A stretch of DNA of 64,000 bases from Larix kaempferi (GCA_027924585.1 BSBM01000440.1:12121501-12185500); one strand, 5' to 3'. Counted from the first letter of the stretch, positions 35,501 through 48,822 are shown. Notes: generated by a model not told the origin, from the letters alone. Program-made: numbers and translations.

Positions 35501-38246
35501 GGTTTTGTAGTGCTCTGGTTTTTACAGCAGAGCACTGTGTAAAATTTCAGGTTTAATTTTCTACGTTTTAAACTTTATCAGTTTATGGAAGTGAATTTCT
35601 AAGAATTTCTATGTGCCGAAATAATATTTAGTGTACTGTGGTGTTTTCACTAACCTTACATTCGAAATTTGAAATAAACAAACATATCGTTATTTTCTTT
35701 TCAACAGCATAAGAATAGGTTTCACAACTTAGTAAATCAGTAAATAGCAGTAAATCAGTAAATAGTAAGTTTGCATGTTTACAGTAAGATTTAGCATAAT
35801 AGTAAATAACGGAAATTACCTGATGCTGATGCTAACCGTAAGTTGTAGCAGGTTGTGTAACCCCTTAGACAGCCAAACTGAAGTGTCCACCCTACCGACC
35901 AGCTATAATCTTGCTGGCCCTTGGAAATCAAAGGATTTCCAAGCCCCCGAGCCCACAATCTGATAATCCCGAGAGCAGTCTTTCCTTCTGTTCTCAAAAT
36001 CCTTCTGTTCTCCAATCAAACTTTCTGTCCTCCCAACTTCTGTTCTCCAAACTTCTTTTCTTCTCCCATCAAAAACCCCCCCCCCCAACCTTCAACCTTC
36101 TCCCCCTCTATATACATGTCCATCCTCGAGAAGACCTTGGGCTTACTCCACCGCCCCAAACTCCCCCTCTCGAGCCCCTCAAACCTTTACTCCTTTCCCT
36201 AGTTCATTCATCCACGTCTCATTATAAAAATGTATAATTAATTACTCTTATGGAAAATTCATTTGGTTTTGGATTGACGGTCGTAATTATTTATTACGGT
36301 GGGAATTATCACCCCAAGGTTATCCGTTCGGGACAAGTTTCATTAAATACAAGTCTATCCGCCATCCTTGATATTTTAATGTTATTAATGTAATTAATAA
36401 AATATTATATAATTAGTTGCCCCTTGTCAACTTGGACATGATGTGTCTTAATGATCCACCTTATCCGTCGAGACTACTTTAGCTTGAGGTTTAAATTCCA
36501 AGATTAACATTGAATAATTAAATATCCATTTTCCATCACATCACGGTTATTCCAAAAAGGATTATCTTATTATGGCTAACTTTGAAATGGAATTAATCAC
36601 GCAATATTAATTTATAAATCAATATTTTAAATCTTACTTATATTGCATTTGTTACGATAGGGATATAAATGTTTGCTGGAATATCATTTATTAATTAATA
36701 ATAATAATTAAATCACCCTTTGACAATAATAAAAGGTGAATCAATCATAGTATTCTTAATTATTTGTTCATCACATGGGTACCCTATCATCAACATAGCA
36801 TCCTTGTTCTTATAAACAAAGCACTTGTGAGGGCTTAAACAATTTTACTAAATACTTAGACACTATCATTACCCTATTCACAACAGTTCTTCTATGACAA
36901 TGTTAACTGACGATACTTGTCTTAGTTTATTATTACAATGTTTTCATATAATTACTAATTCACTTATTTACACATTGACAACCTAACCATTCATTACCTA
37001 AGTTGATTGATGTATCCTTAACTGAGTTATCTATGACATTTATACTACTATTCAAGCATGACAAGTATGTTATACACCAGTAATATTGTACACGTACAAG
37101 GTGTGCATGCATGGCCAGTGTATGCACATGTCGGACATGTACTATAAACAAACCCCATTCCGCCTATGCATACTTGCTAACTAACAATAGTATCTACCCC
37201 CATGCAGAAGAGCAAACATAATCTATAGTATAATTACTTTAACATCCTCGGTTATTTAACAGTTAACCCTTTACAATTTAACATCACTGTCTTTATGTTT
37301 ACATTAGTTTAATCAATCAAGTATAGGAAGGGTGCCTACTTCCACTAACTCGGAATCAAGGAATACTAAACCCCCAACAGTGCTAACTAACACATCCTCC
37401 CTTCATAACCTACGTCCAGCATCCTCCCTATCCTTCCTCTGCTAGTACAACAGTGGATGTCGGACTCACCGATCTGACCACATAGAACTTGAGAGCGATA
37501 GCGTCGGCTGAACAGCGGACCTATCCTCCCCTAGCAGGCATCCGACAATCGTCATCACAACAACATGGGGAGCGTGTCTCAGCACGGCCCTCCCACGACC
37601 TCGGGTCTCATGGAAACATAGGGTGGGAAACACATCCATCCCTCTCAACATACTGGGCCTACGCCCTTATCAACTCATACTTGCTGCTATCGGGATTATC
37701 AGTTTGTGTTATCGTATCCTCATTTTGGATGCTAAGGTTTGCTGTATGAACATGTTTTTCCTTTCCAATATATATCAGATCAAGTAACTGGCTATCCCAT
37801 AGCCCCTGTGTCCTGTAGGTTAGTGTTTTGCAAAATACAATTTATAGAAAGCATTTTCCATTGATCGCCAATTGATCCATGTTATCAATTTATTTCATGT
37901 AACTTTTTAGCTCATCATAGATGCGTATGACATATAACATTTCAGCAATTCATATAAGAAGATGGTATCCACGTACCGAATCATATATTTCACATTTCAT
38001 TAAGGAAAACATATAAACATATACTGCAATTGTAAAATAAGGAAATCATATGATAATCGTGACATCATAACTGCATAACATAGTAACATCATAATCATGG
38101 TGAAATCATAAGACAGAGTAACATCATATAATGAGGTCCAATATAGTTTACTCAGTCGAGCTGAGTTCGACAAAATATATAAGAAGTAAAGTATGGTGTG
38201 TATAACTAATAAATATGCCGAATCAAAATATGGGCATTACAGGTTT
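35501..38246. mobile_element. Solo LTR, 2736 bp, with GGTTT target duplication
   Basis: The LTR spans 35506-38241, begins TGTAGTGCTC, ends GGGCATTACA, and is flanked on both sides by GGTTT (35501-35505 and 38242-38246). Copy I has the uninterrupted site (AATAGGTTTGAACATAG, near 10350). I see no second LTR copy, primer site or pol motif inside, so a solo LTR left by LTR-LTR recombination fits best. A TATATAC at 36109-36115 on the plus strand and a C11 run at 36076-36086 precede a likely transcript start, favouring plus orientation. The frames at 35775-36237 are ordinary LTR sequence. Confidence 0.85.
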
Positions 38247-41200
38247 GCACATAGTTTCTAGATCGTATGGTAGAAGTGTATTGGTGAAGTTCTGTTTTCA
38301 AATAAAATGGGTAGTGTCATGAAAATTCCTGCAAAAGATGCTGAGAGCGTCAACGAATATGGTATTGGGATTGTGAAAGAAACAATGGGATTGATTTAAA
38401 CATCTCTAGTTCTACTAATTTTTTGGATGGAAGGTTACAAACTTCATGTACAAGGATGGATGATTCTCTGGATAGCTTGATAGAAACAACCGTTCCAATG
38501 CCATTTTCCATGGACAACTGCACTAGTGTGGAATCTTTAGATTGTAAGGCTGGATGTGATAAATGTGTTGCTTCTTCCCCTGCTTTCCCTCATTCACCAA
38601 CTCACCAGTATGATGACCCCTGTTCTCAATCCCTTGCTTTCCCTATTCAAACTGAGCAAAAAACTCAAAATCTCTTGACTCAACCAATATTTTCCAGTTT
38701 ATCAGGATATTTTGCCAATATATAACAATATTTTCAAAATTTGAAAAAACCTAGAATTTTTATGGCAATAATATCACCAAGCTGAGAGAATCACAATGTA
38801 AGATCCACCCCACAAACATTTTCATTATTATTCTTTTATTAATGTAATTGTTATTGAATAAAGAAACTATACCAGAAATTTGGTCAAGTAACCAAATGGT
38901 TACAAGTTGTAATGAGACAAAATTATTATTTTATTTTTAATAAAAGAATGAGGAAAAGGTGGGACAACGAATACTAAAAGAGGAAATCAAGCTTCAAGAG
39001 TGGGAGACAGGACTGAGTGTTAACTAAAAGCAGATCAAACAAGTGTGAGTGCATTAAAGGCACTGACACACTCCCTGGGAATCAAGGATTGACAACCATA
39101 GGATTCTTAGGGAATTGGCTGTGTGTAAGACCTAGGAAATGTTTTATAAGAGATGCATATGCGGGAGGCAGGACGTTGCCTAGTATGCAGGGGGAAGTAT
39201 TGCTGTGGGAACACAAAAGTGTTAAGCAAGAAACCCTGAGGAAGTGAAAAATGAATGGTTGATTTGGTGAACAGTCTACACTCTTGAAGCGTTGGATTTA
39301 GCTCGGGGGTGATCAGAGTGGGTTAGCCTACTCGGTATCTATGTTTGGGAGGAGCAGAGTTGTCCCTACCTCATTCAGCTCGGGTTGTTACAGGTTCCAA
39401 ATCTCTGCATTGTTGTGATTGTATTGTTAGGATGATTTGATTGATTTTATAGTATGTCTGTAAAAATGAATTTAGAAATAAATGGTATATGTTGTTAGTG
39501 GAATTTCTAACATTCTGTAAATATTAGTTTGATGTAATGCTAGAAATTGCGGAAATCAGATTAACATATCTTTCTCTATTTTCGTATAATTATAATGTAA
39601 GTATAAATTTTAAGTCACTAATTTTCTTTTGTACATAGGATTGAGAGTCATAGCTTATTGTTAAACCTTTGACCTAGTCTAGTAAGTAACCGTTTAATTA
39701 AGGTTTTAATTATGGTCTAGGGCACGTAAGTCCTCGATATAATCCAATGAATACCAATAGTGAAATTGCTGATGTTTTTAGCTGGTTCAGACTATCCTTT
39801 TTATCAGAAGGAAATAGATATGCAGTGCCACAGATTGTAGATCTAGATTGTGGTTGGCAATCAAAATAAATAAACGGTATCTTTTTCCTTTTCATATAGA
39901 TTTTAATGGTGGAGGAACTTAAGAGTATAGGTAGTGTTTCCTATCACGCCTAGCTCTTTAAGAGCAGAAGTATAAAATTTAATCTTTGATTGTGATCAGA
40001 TTTGAATTCCTTTTCGGTTCAAACAAGTCTGTAGAGGCGTCTTTTCCCAGCCAACTAAAGTATAATTTTATTGAATTCTTATTAAAAAACCATATCGAGC
40101 TCATACTAAAGAGATGTTTCTGCCCAGTCGAGTAAGAGAGCTAGTATAGAAATTAAGATATGTTAATTAACAGTTTATTAATTTTGAAATCGCAGCAAGC
40201 ATAAGATAGTGCATCTTCAGAACAAAATACAACGAAGCCTGTATATTTAAGAATGAGAACTTTCTTTCCAAATAGTCATTATAGATATCTAAAATGCACA
40301 GTGATGGATGCAAATAAGAATTGTGTATAAACTAAAAGATTTCACATTTTCTTTGAGTTAATGGTTAGTCAGGAAACCCTAGTTCCTTGTCTTTTTCTTT
40401 TATGCACGAATCAATAGTATTGCATTCCATTTAAAATAAAAACTTAGGCTAAAATATTTGAATCAATTAGAGGGATTCCTAACGCAGACTTTAAAGAGTC
40501 TGTTGCTGGTATCATCTAGGAATTTATAGAGATCAGTTCGATTTTTTTCTCACAAATAACTCCAGTACTAAATTTATGTGCTATAACTGAGTTTGAGGTT
40601 AAATAAGTTGTTTAGAAAACTATTTGAACTTTTGTAAATCAGACTTTATACATAAATTGAAAAACAATTAAGAATGTACAGAGCAGTGAGAAACTACCCA
40701 GGAAAAACATTTCGAAAACTAGCTTGAGACGTTTAAACATCAATTTTTTTAACAGGTTTCACATCACTTTCTTACAATTTCCTCAAAGGAAAATAAGGGG
40801 ATAAGGGTCCCCATTAACATTAATAGTTATATCATGGTACCAAAGGCCACCACACCTTTAAAACCTGTATATGGGGTTTTCATAAAAACAAAAAAAAACC
40901 CTTATTTTTCCTGAGTCCCTTTCACATTTGCTTCGAGACAAGAGTTAGGAGAATAGACGCAGGTGTATTACTGCTTACCTCTTCATTCGCTCCTTAAACC
41001 ATCGGGATGTTGTCTTCACCTGTACATGCCAATTTGAATGAGTTTTAGTTCTTAAAAGAATAGAATCAACATTTCATTAAAAGACTGAACTGATACTACC
41101 TGGTTCTGAGATATCTATCCTTACCTTGTGATAATACAGTCCGGGAGGGATTATGGGGCTTAGTGGTTTCATTCTTCGGTTCGTAGATCCTTTACACTTG

Positions 41201-44200
41201 ATGTATCAGAACGGACTCTAGATGGAGACACTGCGGTCACAGCAGAAAAGACTCTGTGTGTTGTAGTCCTTCACGATTTTATAGGTTAACTTAATCACTT
41301 GCCAACGTTTCGGGTTGTAGTATTTAATATTATCCCTATACAAAGTGTTTCTTCATGTGACAGGCTGCCTTCGATAGGCCGGATTCCAGCCTTATCACCA
41401 TCAACTTAAATGCGAGAGTGAAGGGAATTACGATATTGTATAGGAGTACCAAGTTCAAGGTGCCACTTGTAAAGTGGGTATAATTTTTCTTACATACTTT
41501 AATGGAGTTCATTTATCTCAGCCTGGAACCGAGTTATCATCGAGTACCTGCTTTTCATTCAAAACTATACTTAGTATAAGCATATAAGTTTTGATTTTAT
41601 GAAGTTTCACCTCTAAAGGATAATAAAAATTGAGAAAAGGTCCTAAACACTTGCAATTAAGTTAGGATTGTTATAGTCACTTGGTTGGGATGAATATAGG
41701 ACCTTGTATAAGTACCATCATTGATGTTGATCTAACCATCACTAGAGTTCTCAACTTAAACCATAGTATTCGTGCAACCTGGAATTTATAAGACATATGC
41801 ATTAGCTAGAAAGCTAAGTAAGCAATAACAACTACGGTCTACAATCTACTCAACTCCCATCATTGATGAGGCCTACAAATCCTGTCTATTTTTAAGTATG
41901 CCTAGTAATTGAAAACAAATTATATTATTTCTAGGTTTTTCATAAAGAGTTAAACATTTAAAGTTATCCCAATTTTTTTTTTTTTTTTGTATATTGGGAT
42001 GTTACACACAAGATATCATGATGTTGGTGATATTTTCAACACTAATATTGATAGAGTAGCTCAAGTAGATCTGTCCAATTACATCTACGTTTCTAATCAG
42101 GGACTTGAAAGTGACCGTAGATTATTCACAGATAAGTTCTTTACAAAAAGTCACAAACATCAACAATGCTTGCAGAAGTAAACTAGTCCTTAGTTCTTCA
42201 GAAATTCTTTATCTCCATGTAAAGCATTCCCAATCTCAAGAAATTCGACAAATCAGTTTTGCAACCATTTCCTATGAACCAAGAAAGTTGATTCTATAAG
42301 AGTTGGATACAATGTTTGACTCGTAGCCATAAAGACCAATCCGAAAAATTTCTCCAAACAAATTTTTTCCTCAAGAATTGAGTTGACAAAAATAATGGCA
42401 TGTTGCCATGACCACCCTTTTCTTTGGGAGATGAGTTTTCCTCTGTCAAACCAAAACAACATTAAAACATACTTTCTGAATTTTCCCTCCATTACACAGA
42501 AAACTTCTTATAATCTACTTCATAGAATTTACAACTTCTGAGGTCACCATGTACTTTAAAAAATAAATAAGGATAGGCTCCCATAACATACAAGGTTAAG
42601 CCATCTCAAAGCCTACCTACACCTTGATTTTAATATCTAAGCTTATTCAGAATTCACTCCAGTACCACTGTACTAGTTAGACCCGACCCTTTAAGAAGAC
42701 TGATGGAGACAGATATTAAGATGACCCCAGTTGACTCTCTTAAATCCTATCAATTGACATATATTATGTTACATCAAATTACAACTACCTTGGTCAACCA
42801 TGCACTTTAAGTTAGCTTGAACTGAGAGAAATCTAAGACTACATACTTAATTTTCTTGGCCATTTGCAGGGAATCTCCTCCCATTAGAAGGCTTGGAATC
42901 TCCTCCCATTAGAAGGGAATTTTCCTGGCCATTTGCAGGGAGTCTACAATCTAAAACAAAACATGGTTTGGATTTTCCTTCAAAAAAGATCCACTGCAAT
43001 AAAACATCGTATGCCATCATTTAGGGCTCTTCCCAGGGAACTGGCTAACAAGATGTAAAAATATGGGAGGAAGTGCACATGGCGCATAATACCCTCAGAA
43101 GTCTCCACAAAAAAATTTACCATTTAAAAGGGATGAAAATCAAGACACTTGCATTTGCATTATCATGGACGCAAGCTCAATATTCTTCTCTTCGATGGTG
43201 CATTCTTCATGTAGATTTCCAGGCGACCTATGTGAACCCAAATTCGTAAGATCGAATCTCCTAATGTCAAATTTCAACCCTCATAAAAAAGGCCATAAGA
43301 TTACCATTGTAGAAACCCTTAGAATCCAACCTGAAGATCTGAGATTTGAAATTAATATTTCATTACATTTCACTAGCAGAACGAAAGTTGCCAAAATATC
43401 CAGGGATGATTAGATACATGGAGCTAGTTCCCAGCCTAAAATTTATGTATTCATTTCGCATGCCCTAGCTGCCATACAATGTTGTGATTGACTTTTCCAC
43501 TAGCACCTAGGTTATTTTCATATGCATAATGCGAGTGAGGCAAGGAAGTAGCAGGTGGGATAGACATAGGACTTGTCTTGGCTACCATCTCGATGAATTT
43601 TAAATCATTGATATGGGTGTTTATTTTATTTTATTATTTTTACAATTTTTTCGATATTCCAAATCCTAATTTCCATATTAAATTCTAAACATTTTTATAC
43701 AAAATATGCAACGCATTCCATTTTATTCATATGCCTTCAACATAAGTGTATGATATTCAATCTGTTCAACATTGGTAATACTTTCTAATGGGTAATGATA
43801 TTATCACACATTTTAATTATAAACTTGTGTACATTTATATATTTTGCAGGTTCATTTTAATTATAAACTTTACATGTTTGGTACGTTATTGATATGTGCA
43901 AAATACCTTTATTAACATTATGGGTTAACCTTGAGAAAGGGCTCATAATTAGACATTCCTCCATTGAATTTATTTTGATTATGGCCAGATTATCATAATC
44001 GCGGTATAAATTATGAAATGAAATTATTATGTAGATATGTAACTAACTAAACTTAACTAAAATGAGTAAAAGGGGTCAAAGATTCAATCAATAGCAATGG
44101 AGATAGTGTCTGATAAACTAGAAATGAACCTAAGTTAAAGCCTCCAAACTCCTACCTGAAGTGGGATGATCCAATTGTTGGGTACACTTCCATGTTATAC

Positions 44201-45012
44201 AACTAGTGAACCAAAATAATACATGATCAATGATATAATATTAGGGAGCATAGTGTATTAGCTAAATCATATCCAAAATTAGAGGCTATGAGTAAGCAAG
44301 AATAGTCTAAGAGTATTGAGAGACTCCTTCCTTCATGTCAAATGTTAGGCATGTATATGATAAGAAAATTTGAAAAAAAATTCATCACTTCACTGTATCA
44401 ATCCGATCTTCCGCAATATTTCCAAGATTGAATTCATAACCAAGTGCCCAATAATGGCCCTGGGATCGCCAAACTATTGTGTGAGGAGGGGGGAGAACAT
44501 GGCATATATATATAATCAATTTTATTTTTTTATTAATTTTTAAAATATAAAATGTGTATAGAATTAAAATAAAAATATAGTGTGAAAATAATTAATTTTT
44601 ATAGAATTAAATAATTTTTTAAGATGTAATGTGCAGTATAGAATGGAAATAATATAAGAAATCTTTTAAAATGTAATATGTATTGTACAATTAGTTTTAT
44701 ATAAAAATAAAATTTATTGTGCATTGTAAAATTAGTTATAAAAGTCAAAAGCAAAATGTTATATATATATTTCTCGTTTAATATATATTCGGGTGAAAAG
44801 CCTTTCATGGAATGAAGTTTATTCATCATCTTAGATGTTTTTGGGGATAATGATATCACCTAAAAAAGGATTTGGAAAGAAATGACAATCCTAAGATCTC
44901 CTATAACATTTAAATGAAGATTTCATAATATGGTTTTAGAGGTGAAGTTAAAGTGTATATGTGGCTTCAAAGAAAAATCAAACTAGGCTTTAGGTGTTCG
45001 AGGCACATAATA

Positions 45013-45488
45013 AAAAATATAAGTTAAATATAGCCCTTCAACGCTTAGAAGGGTGAAGTATATACGAACTTTTAGTAAGTTCATATATACTTGCAATATC
45101 CCAAAGAGTTGACCAACATTTCACAACACCCCCTATAAGCCCAAATGTCACAAATGCTCTTATCCTTGGTCTAAAATCCCCAAATGTCACAAATGATCTT
45201 AGCCTTGGTCTAAAATCCATGTATGTACCCTCAGGAAACTTTATATATTCAAAAATATAAGTTAAATATAGCCCTTCAACGCTTAGAAGGGTGAAGTATA
45301 TACGAACTTTTAGTAAGTTCATATATACTTGCAATATCCCAAAGAGTTGACCAACATTTCACAACACCCCCTATAAGCCCAAATGTCACAAATGCTCTTA
45401 TCCTTGGTCTAAAATCCCCAAATGTCACAAATGATCTTAGCCTTGGTCTAAAATCCATGTATGTACCCTCAGGAAACTTTATATATTC
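45013..45488. repeat. 238-bp tandem duplication
   Basis: Two adjacent near-identical blocks, 45013-45250 and 45251-45488. Each contains an internal pair of ~39-bp repeats around AAATGTCACAAATG. The inverted copy at 56.5-56.8 kb has one block only, so this duplication is private to copy II. The frames translated across it are repeat artefacts. Confidence 0.9.
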
Positions 45489-45569
45489 AATGGACTCAAA
45501 AAATGATCCCTTAGAAGACATGTATTGAAAAATAATTGAAGTTGTATACTATTAATGTTGCAATTTGCT

Positions 45570-45680
45570 AAATTTTAACACTGCAGATGGATTCAGAGAC
45601 CCCCTTTAAATTTTAACACTGCAAGTTGTATACTATTAGGGGGTCTCCGAATCCATCTGCAGTGTTAAAATTTAGTAAAT
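45570..45680. repeat. Inverted repeat (hairpin) around GGATTCAGAGACCCCC
   Basis: TTTTAACACTGCAGATGGAT and, further on, its complement ATCCATCTGCAGTGTTAAAA face each other across about 45 bp. A related hairpin lies at about 56345-56465 in the inverted copy, there with an additional partial repeat. It may be a tiny foldback insertion or part of the element's subterminal structure. Confidence 0.75.
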
Positions 45681-45974
45681 TGTACAAATTCATTATCAAA
45701 ATTATAATTTTCGACTGTTGGAATGACACAACTAAAAATGACCAATTGTTATGTTGTCATTTTTAGTTTAGTTCTTATCTCGTGACCAAATTGGTCATTT
45801 ATCTTGGTCATTTTTAGTTTAGTTCTTATCCCGTGACCAAATTGGTCATTTATCTTGGTCATTTTTAGTCACTTCACTTAAAATTTCTCAATTTTGGTCA
45901 TTTATCCCTTGAAAAAGCTGTGGTGACCAAATTTTTTGGTCGCCTGGTCACTTATCTCTCATTTTGTACTAGTG

Positions 45975-46543
45975 CGAGCACACAGCTCAACCTATCGGAT
46001 ATCCCAAGATCTTTACATGCTATTGCACAACCTGCCACATATCATCTCTTATCTCCAAGTATCATCCTGATACTCATGATCCAACTGATCATCATCGCAT
46101 GGTGCATCAACATGATGCACACCAACATCACATGATCATCCTGATCATCGTCATAGCATCGACTTGATGCATATCATCCAGAGTATCTTCCTGATACTCA
46201 TCACACATGATCATCCTGACCATCGTCATAGCATCGTATTGATGCATATCATCTAGAGTATCTTCCTGATACTCATCACACATGATCATCGTCATAGCAT
46301 CGTCCTGATGCATATCATCCAGAGTATCTTCCCAATACTCATCACACATGATCATCCTGATCATCGTCATAGCATCGTCCTGATGCATATCATCTAGAGT
46401 ATCTTAGTGATACTCATCATACATGATCATCCGGATCATCATTATAGCATCGTCCTGATACTCATCACACAACGCTTACATCCACATCCATGGGAGGATC
46501 CTCCTGCCACCATGCTTGGAATGGCTCCTGCAAATGTGTCCCA
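45975..46543 (-). other. Copia 3' untranslated/LTR-like flank with minisatellite
   Basis: On the minus strand this follows the copia stop codon and ends at the CACTA-type terminus at 45974. It is probably the 3' end of the copia element. I cannot define its LTR because no second LTR copy is visible. Most of it is the 75-bp repeat array described separately. Confidence 0.5.
46131..46465. repeat. 75-bp minisatellite, ~4.5 copies
   Basis: Units start with CATGATCATC at 46131, 46206, 46281, 46347 and 46422. Spacing is 75, 75, 66 and 75 bp, the short step being a 9-bp deletion. All changes in length are multiples of three, so the minus strand translates as a 25-residue repeat (MHQDDAMTMIRMIMCDEY...), but no start or domain supports a real protein. 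Confidence 0.9.
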
Positions 46544-47089
46544 TCACTTCTTCCTCGAAGTATATTCTATATAAAGAACACCGAGCCTCTCTCTGAAGTA
46601 CTCAAACTTCACTCTAGCTAGTGGTTTCGTCAACACATCTGCAACTTGCTCATCCTTCGCAACATACAGGAGCTTCACTACTCCTCTCTGCACCATATCC
46701 CTGATATAGTGATATTTGATCTCGATGTGCTCGACCTGTCATGGAACACCGGGTTCTCTGACAACTTCACACAACTATGGTTGTCACAATAGATATAGGC
46801 AGCATCCAACGGGAGATCAAATAACTCAGACAGTAGCTTCCTAAGACATACTTCCTCACAACTGGCTGAACAAGATGCGACATACCCTGCTTCGGCTATA
46901 CTCAGAGCTACGCAGGATTGCTTCCTGCTAAACCAAGAGATCACACCCAATCCCATACTGAAGCAGCACCCCGAAGTGCTCTTCCTATCTGCAGCATTGT
47001 CAGCACAATCTGAATCAATATAACCCTCCAGGTTAAACTTTTGATTCGCATCATACTTGATCACATAATCAATCATACCCTTCAGGTAC
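46544..47089 (-). pseudogene. Ty1/copia RNase H and C-terminus, frameshifted
   Basis: The minus strand reads LRYLKG, IDSDCADN, ADRKSTSGCCF and AEAGYVASC, which are copia RNase H motifs, followed by DNHSCVKL. Near 46732 a one-base shift moves the reading to a second frame that continues with the usual copia ending (VADVLTKPL and on) to a TGA at 46544-46546. RNase H degrades the RNA strand during reverse transcription. Its upstream neighbour in the same reading is the stub at 56020-56049, separated by an inserted LTR element. The RT part is at 1839-2733 on the opposite strand. Confidence 0.85.
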
Positions 47090-47094
47090 CTTAG

Positions 47095-48808
47095 TGTCAC
47101 ATACCCACCCATCCATCCAAGGAAAGGGAGGGAACATGAATAAAATCTATGGGTCTTTTTAAACTAACTCAGCCATTCATTAAACTCACAACCATTAAAT
47201 TAAGAGTGTGCAGATGCCATTAAAACAATTAAGCACAACGGAATTAAAAACTCATCCACACACATTATTTTCTATGCATACAGCATATAAAAAACAGTCA
47301 TCAATCTAAACATTACAGAAGTAAATGCATAGACAGTAAGACACTTATCTTTTTGGTGAAATGGCCCCAAACAACTAGCTATGCTGCTGCAACATTCCTC
47401 CCAACCATAGGTCTCTGCCCAGCCTGTATTATTTCAGCACTCAGAGACCACCCTCGACCTAGGCATGATATCTACAAGGAAAAAGGGGACTCTCAAGCTC
47501 GTCACAGCCCAAAGCAATGGACACCCATCTCAACCCGAACATTTCTTAACACCCAGCAACTCAAAACTGAGCATGGATACTCATAACAACAAAATCACAA
47601 ATTCAGGGCATGAAGCAAAATGTTGGGCAACCAAAAACGAAGTGGCAACCGGGGAATCACCCTGGGAGAACAAAACCATTTCCAAAAGACGTTTGTGGCC
47701 ACTCAAGGGACAAAAACGACCTCCATAAACCCCAAATTCGTGGCTCCCTTCCTCCCAGCCATTGTGCAATACCAAAACGAGTTCCTAGGCAAGGAAAATG
47801 CAGGAGATAGATGAAAAACGTGATGGGAAAATCCCCAGCTAGCTCATACTGGGTGAGAGGGCAAAGGCTTGGGCATTCAAGGGCCAAAACGACCTTCACA
47901 CAGTCATTAACTGGAAACAGGGAACCAACACGATTTTTGGGCAAAACCGTGATAGGTTGGCACTCGAAAATGGCACATACATAGTCACACAATTGATGGA
48001 ATATTCAAAAACGATTTCTGAGGTAGGAGATAACTACTAGGTTCACAAAAATGATTTTTCCATAATGAAAACCAATTTTGGAAATTCAAAAATGATTTCA
48101 CAACAATAAAGAAACAACAAGCTATCAAACTTATCTGTTTAGCTTCCCAATGGATTCTCATCTTTCCCCACAGTCCAACCATAACAAAAATGCCCTTCTC
48201 AGCTTGAAAACCAGTGAATTTACAGTGTACTCCATGAGAGAAACACCCAGCAAGCTCCCAAAATGTGAGAGAGTGAAGTTTGATCCTGCATAATGGCTTG
48301 GGAAGGCAATTTGTGGGTGTTTTATTGTCCAAGAAGGAGAAACACAATTTTCCATGAGGGTGGCTCGCCCATACTCGAATTTGGACAGCCATACCTCCCT
48401 AATCCCCAAGGCATTAACTACTTCACCCAACTCTTGGGAGAAATGAATGATTGGGCACCAAAGTCAACATGGGTAGTTGATGGTTGATCGGTTCTCTCAT
48501 TGACACTTGGATTGACTTCATTGGCTCAAGGGTTTGAATATTTCCCTCCCCATTCCTTGTAATATCATGTACCCATCTCTTGTGCACTGCATAGCTAGTT
48601 GTGGGTATTTATATTAAAATGCATATTTACAATTCCCATGGTTCTCTAGCACATGGGAAACATAATATCCAATACTTCCCTCTTCAAGGTTGAGTGTTCA
48701 CTAGCGGGGCCTTGGCCTTGAGATCCACGCTAGGAACCATACATAATATGCATACAATATTTACTTGATAGCCCAAAATATTATAAGGGTAAAAATGGGG
48801 GTATTACA
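47095..48808 (-). repeat. 3' LTR of the non-autonomous element
   Basis: 1714 bp from TGTAATACCCCC (48808) to GTGACA (47095). A minus-strand AATATAAATA at 48606-48615 is a plausible TATA box. About 47590-48808 matches 54795-56019 and, in part, 63041-64000; 47095-47590 has no match in the window. The conserved frames inside it (48293-48487 plus; 47985-48392 minus) recur in the other LTR copies simply because the LTR is repeated. Confidence 0.75.
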
Positions 48809-48822
48809 TTCCCCTCCCCCTA
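48809..48822 (-). promoter_or_regulatory. Polypurine tract
   Basis: The minus strand reads TAGGGGGAGGGGAA directly against the LTR start TGTAATACC. A purine run abutting the 3' LTR is the plus-strand DNA primer of LTR retrotransposons. It fixes the element's orientation and shows that the 48808 LTR is the 3' one. Confidence 0.9.

Larger units (their letters stand above)
30212..44733. repeat. 11.5 kb tandem unit, copy II (split by solo LTR)
   Basis: Direct repeat of copy I, with a solo LTR at 35506-38241 and a private 301-bp tandem duplication near 32.0-32.6 kb. Removing both gives about 11.5 kb. It lacks the gypsy insertion and so preserves the empty target site near 39322. Beyond 44733 it continues into the element's terminal tail, which copy I lacks. 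No protein domain was recognised. Confidence 0.85.
44734..45974. repeat. CACTA-like right tail and terminal repeat
   Basis: Shared, in inverted orientation, with 56050 to about 57030. It contains the 238-bp tandem duplication (45013-45488), a palindrome (about 45570-45680), a run of GGTCATTTTTAGT / CTTGGTCATTTATC motifs (about 45720-45940), and finally the terminus whose complement reads CACTAGTACAAAATGAGAGA from 45974 inward. Clustered short subterminal motifs next to a CACTA end are typical of EnSpm/CMC elements. The flank after 45974 (CGA) does not match TCA at 2731-2733, so this end is not the original partner of the 2734 end. Confidence 0.75.

Noticed and set aside
45038-45521. Minus-strand frames with DFRPRLRSFVTFG repeats
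   Set aside because: The repetition comes from the 238-bp tandem duplication and its internal 39-bp pair; there is no independent coding support.
2734-45974. A simple 43 kb CACTA element with these two ends
   Set aside because: The flanking triplets differ (TCA versus CGA), whereas the 56050 end carries the matching duplication and the adjoining copia sequence.
46131-46465. Regular direct repeats that could suggest a CRISPR-like array
   Set aside because: Units are contiguous 75-bp repeats without unique spacers, in a plant nuclear context; this is a minisatellite.
47985-48392. 135-161 codon minus-strand frame in the same LTR family (also 55117-55602 and 63369-63776)
   Set aside because: It is on the transcribed strand but inside the LTR, with frame shifts and different ends between copies and no known motif. 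I treated it as LTR sequence.
48293-48487. 64-codon plus-strand frame repeated at 55503-55697 and 63677-63871
   Set aside because: It lies inside the LTR on the strand opposite to transcription and is conserved only because the LTR is repeated.
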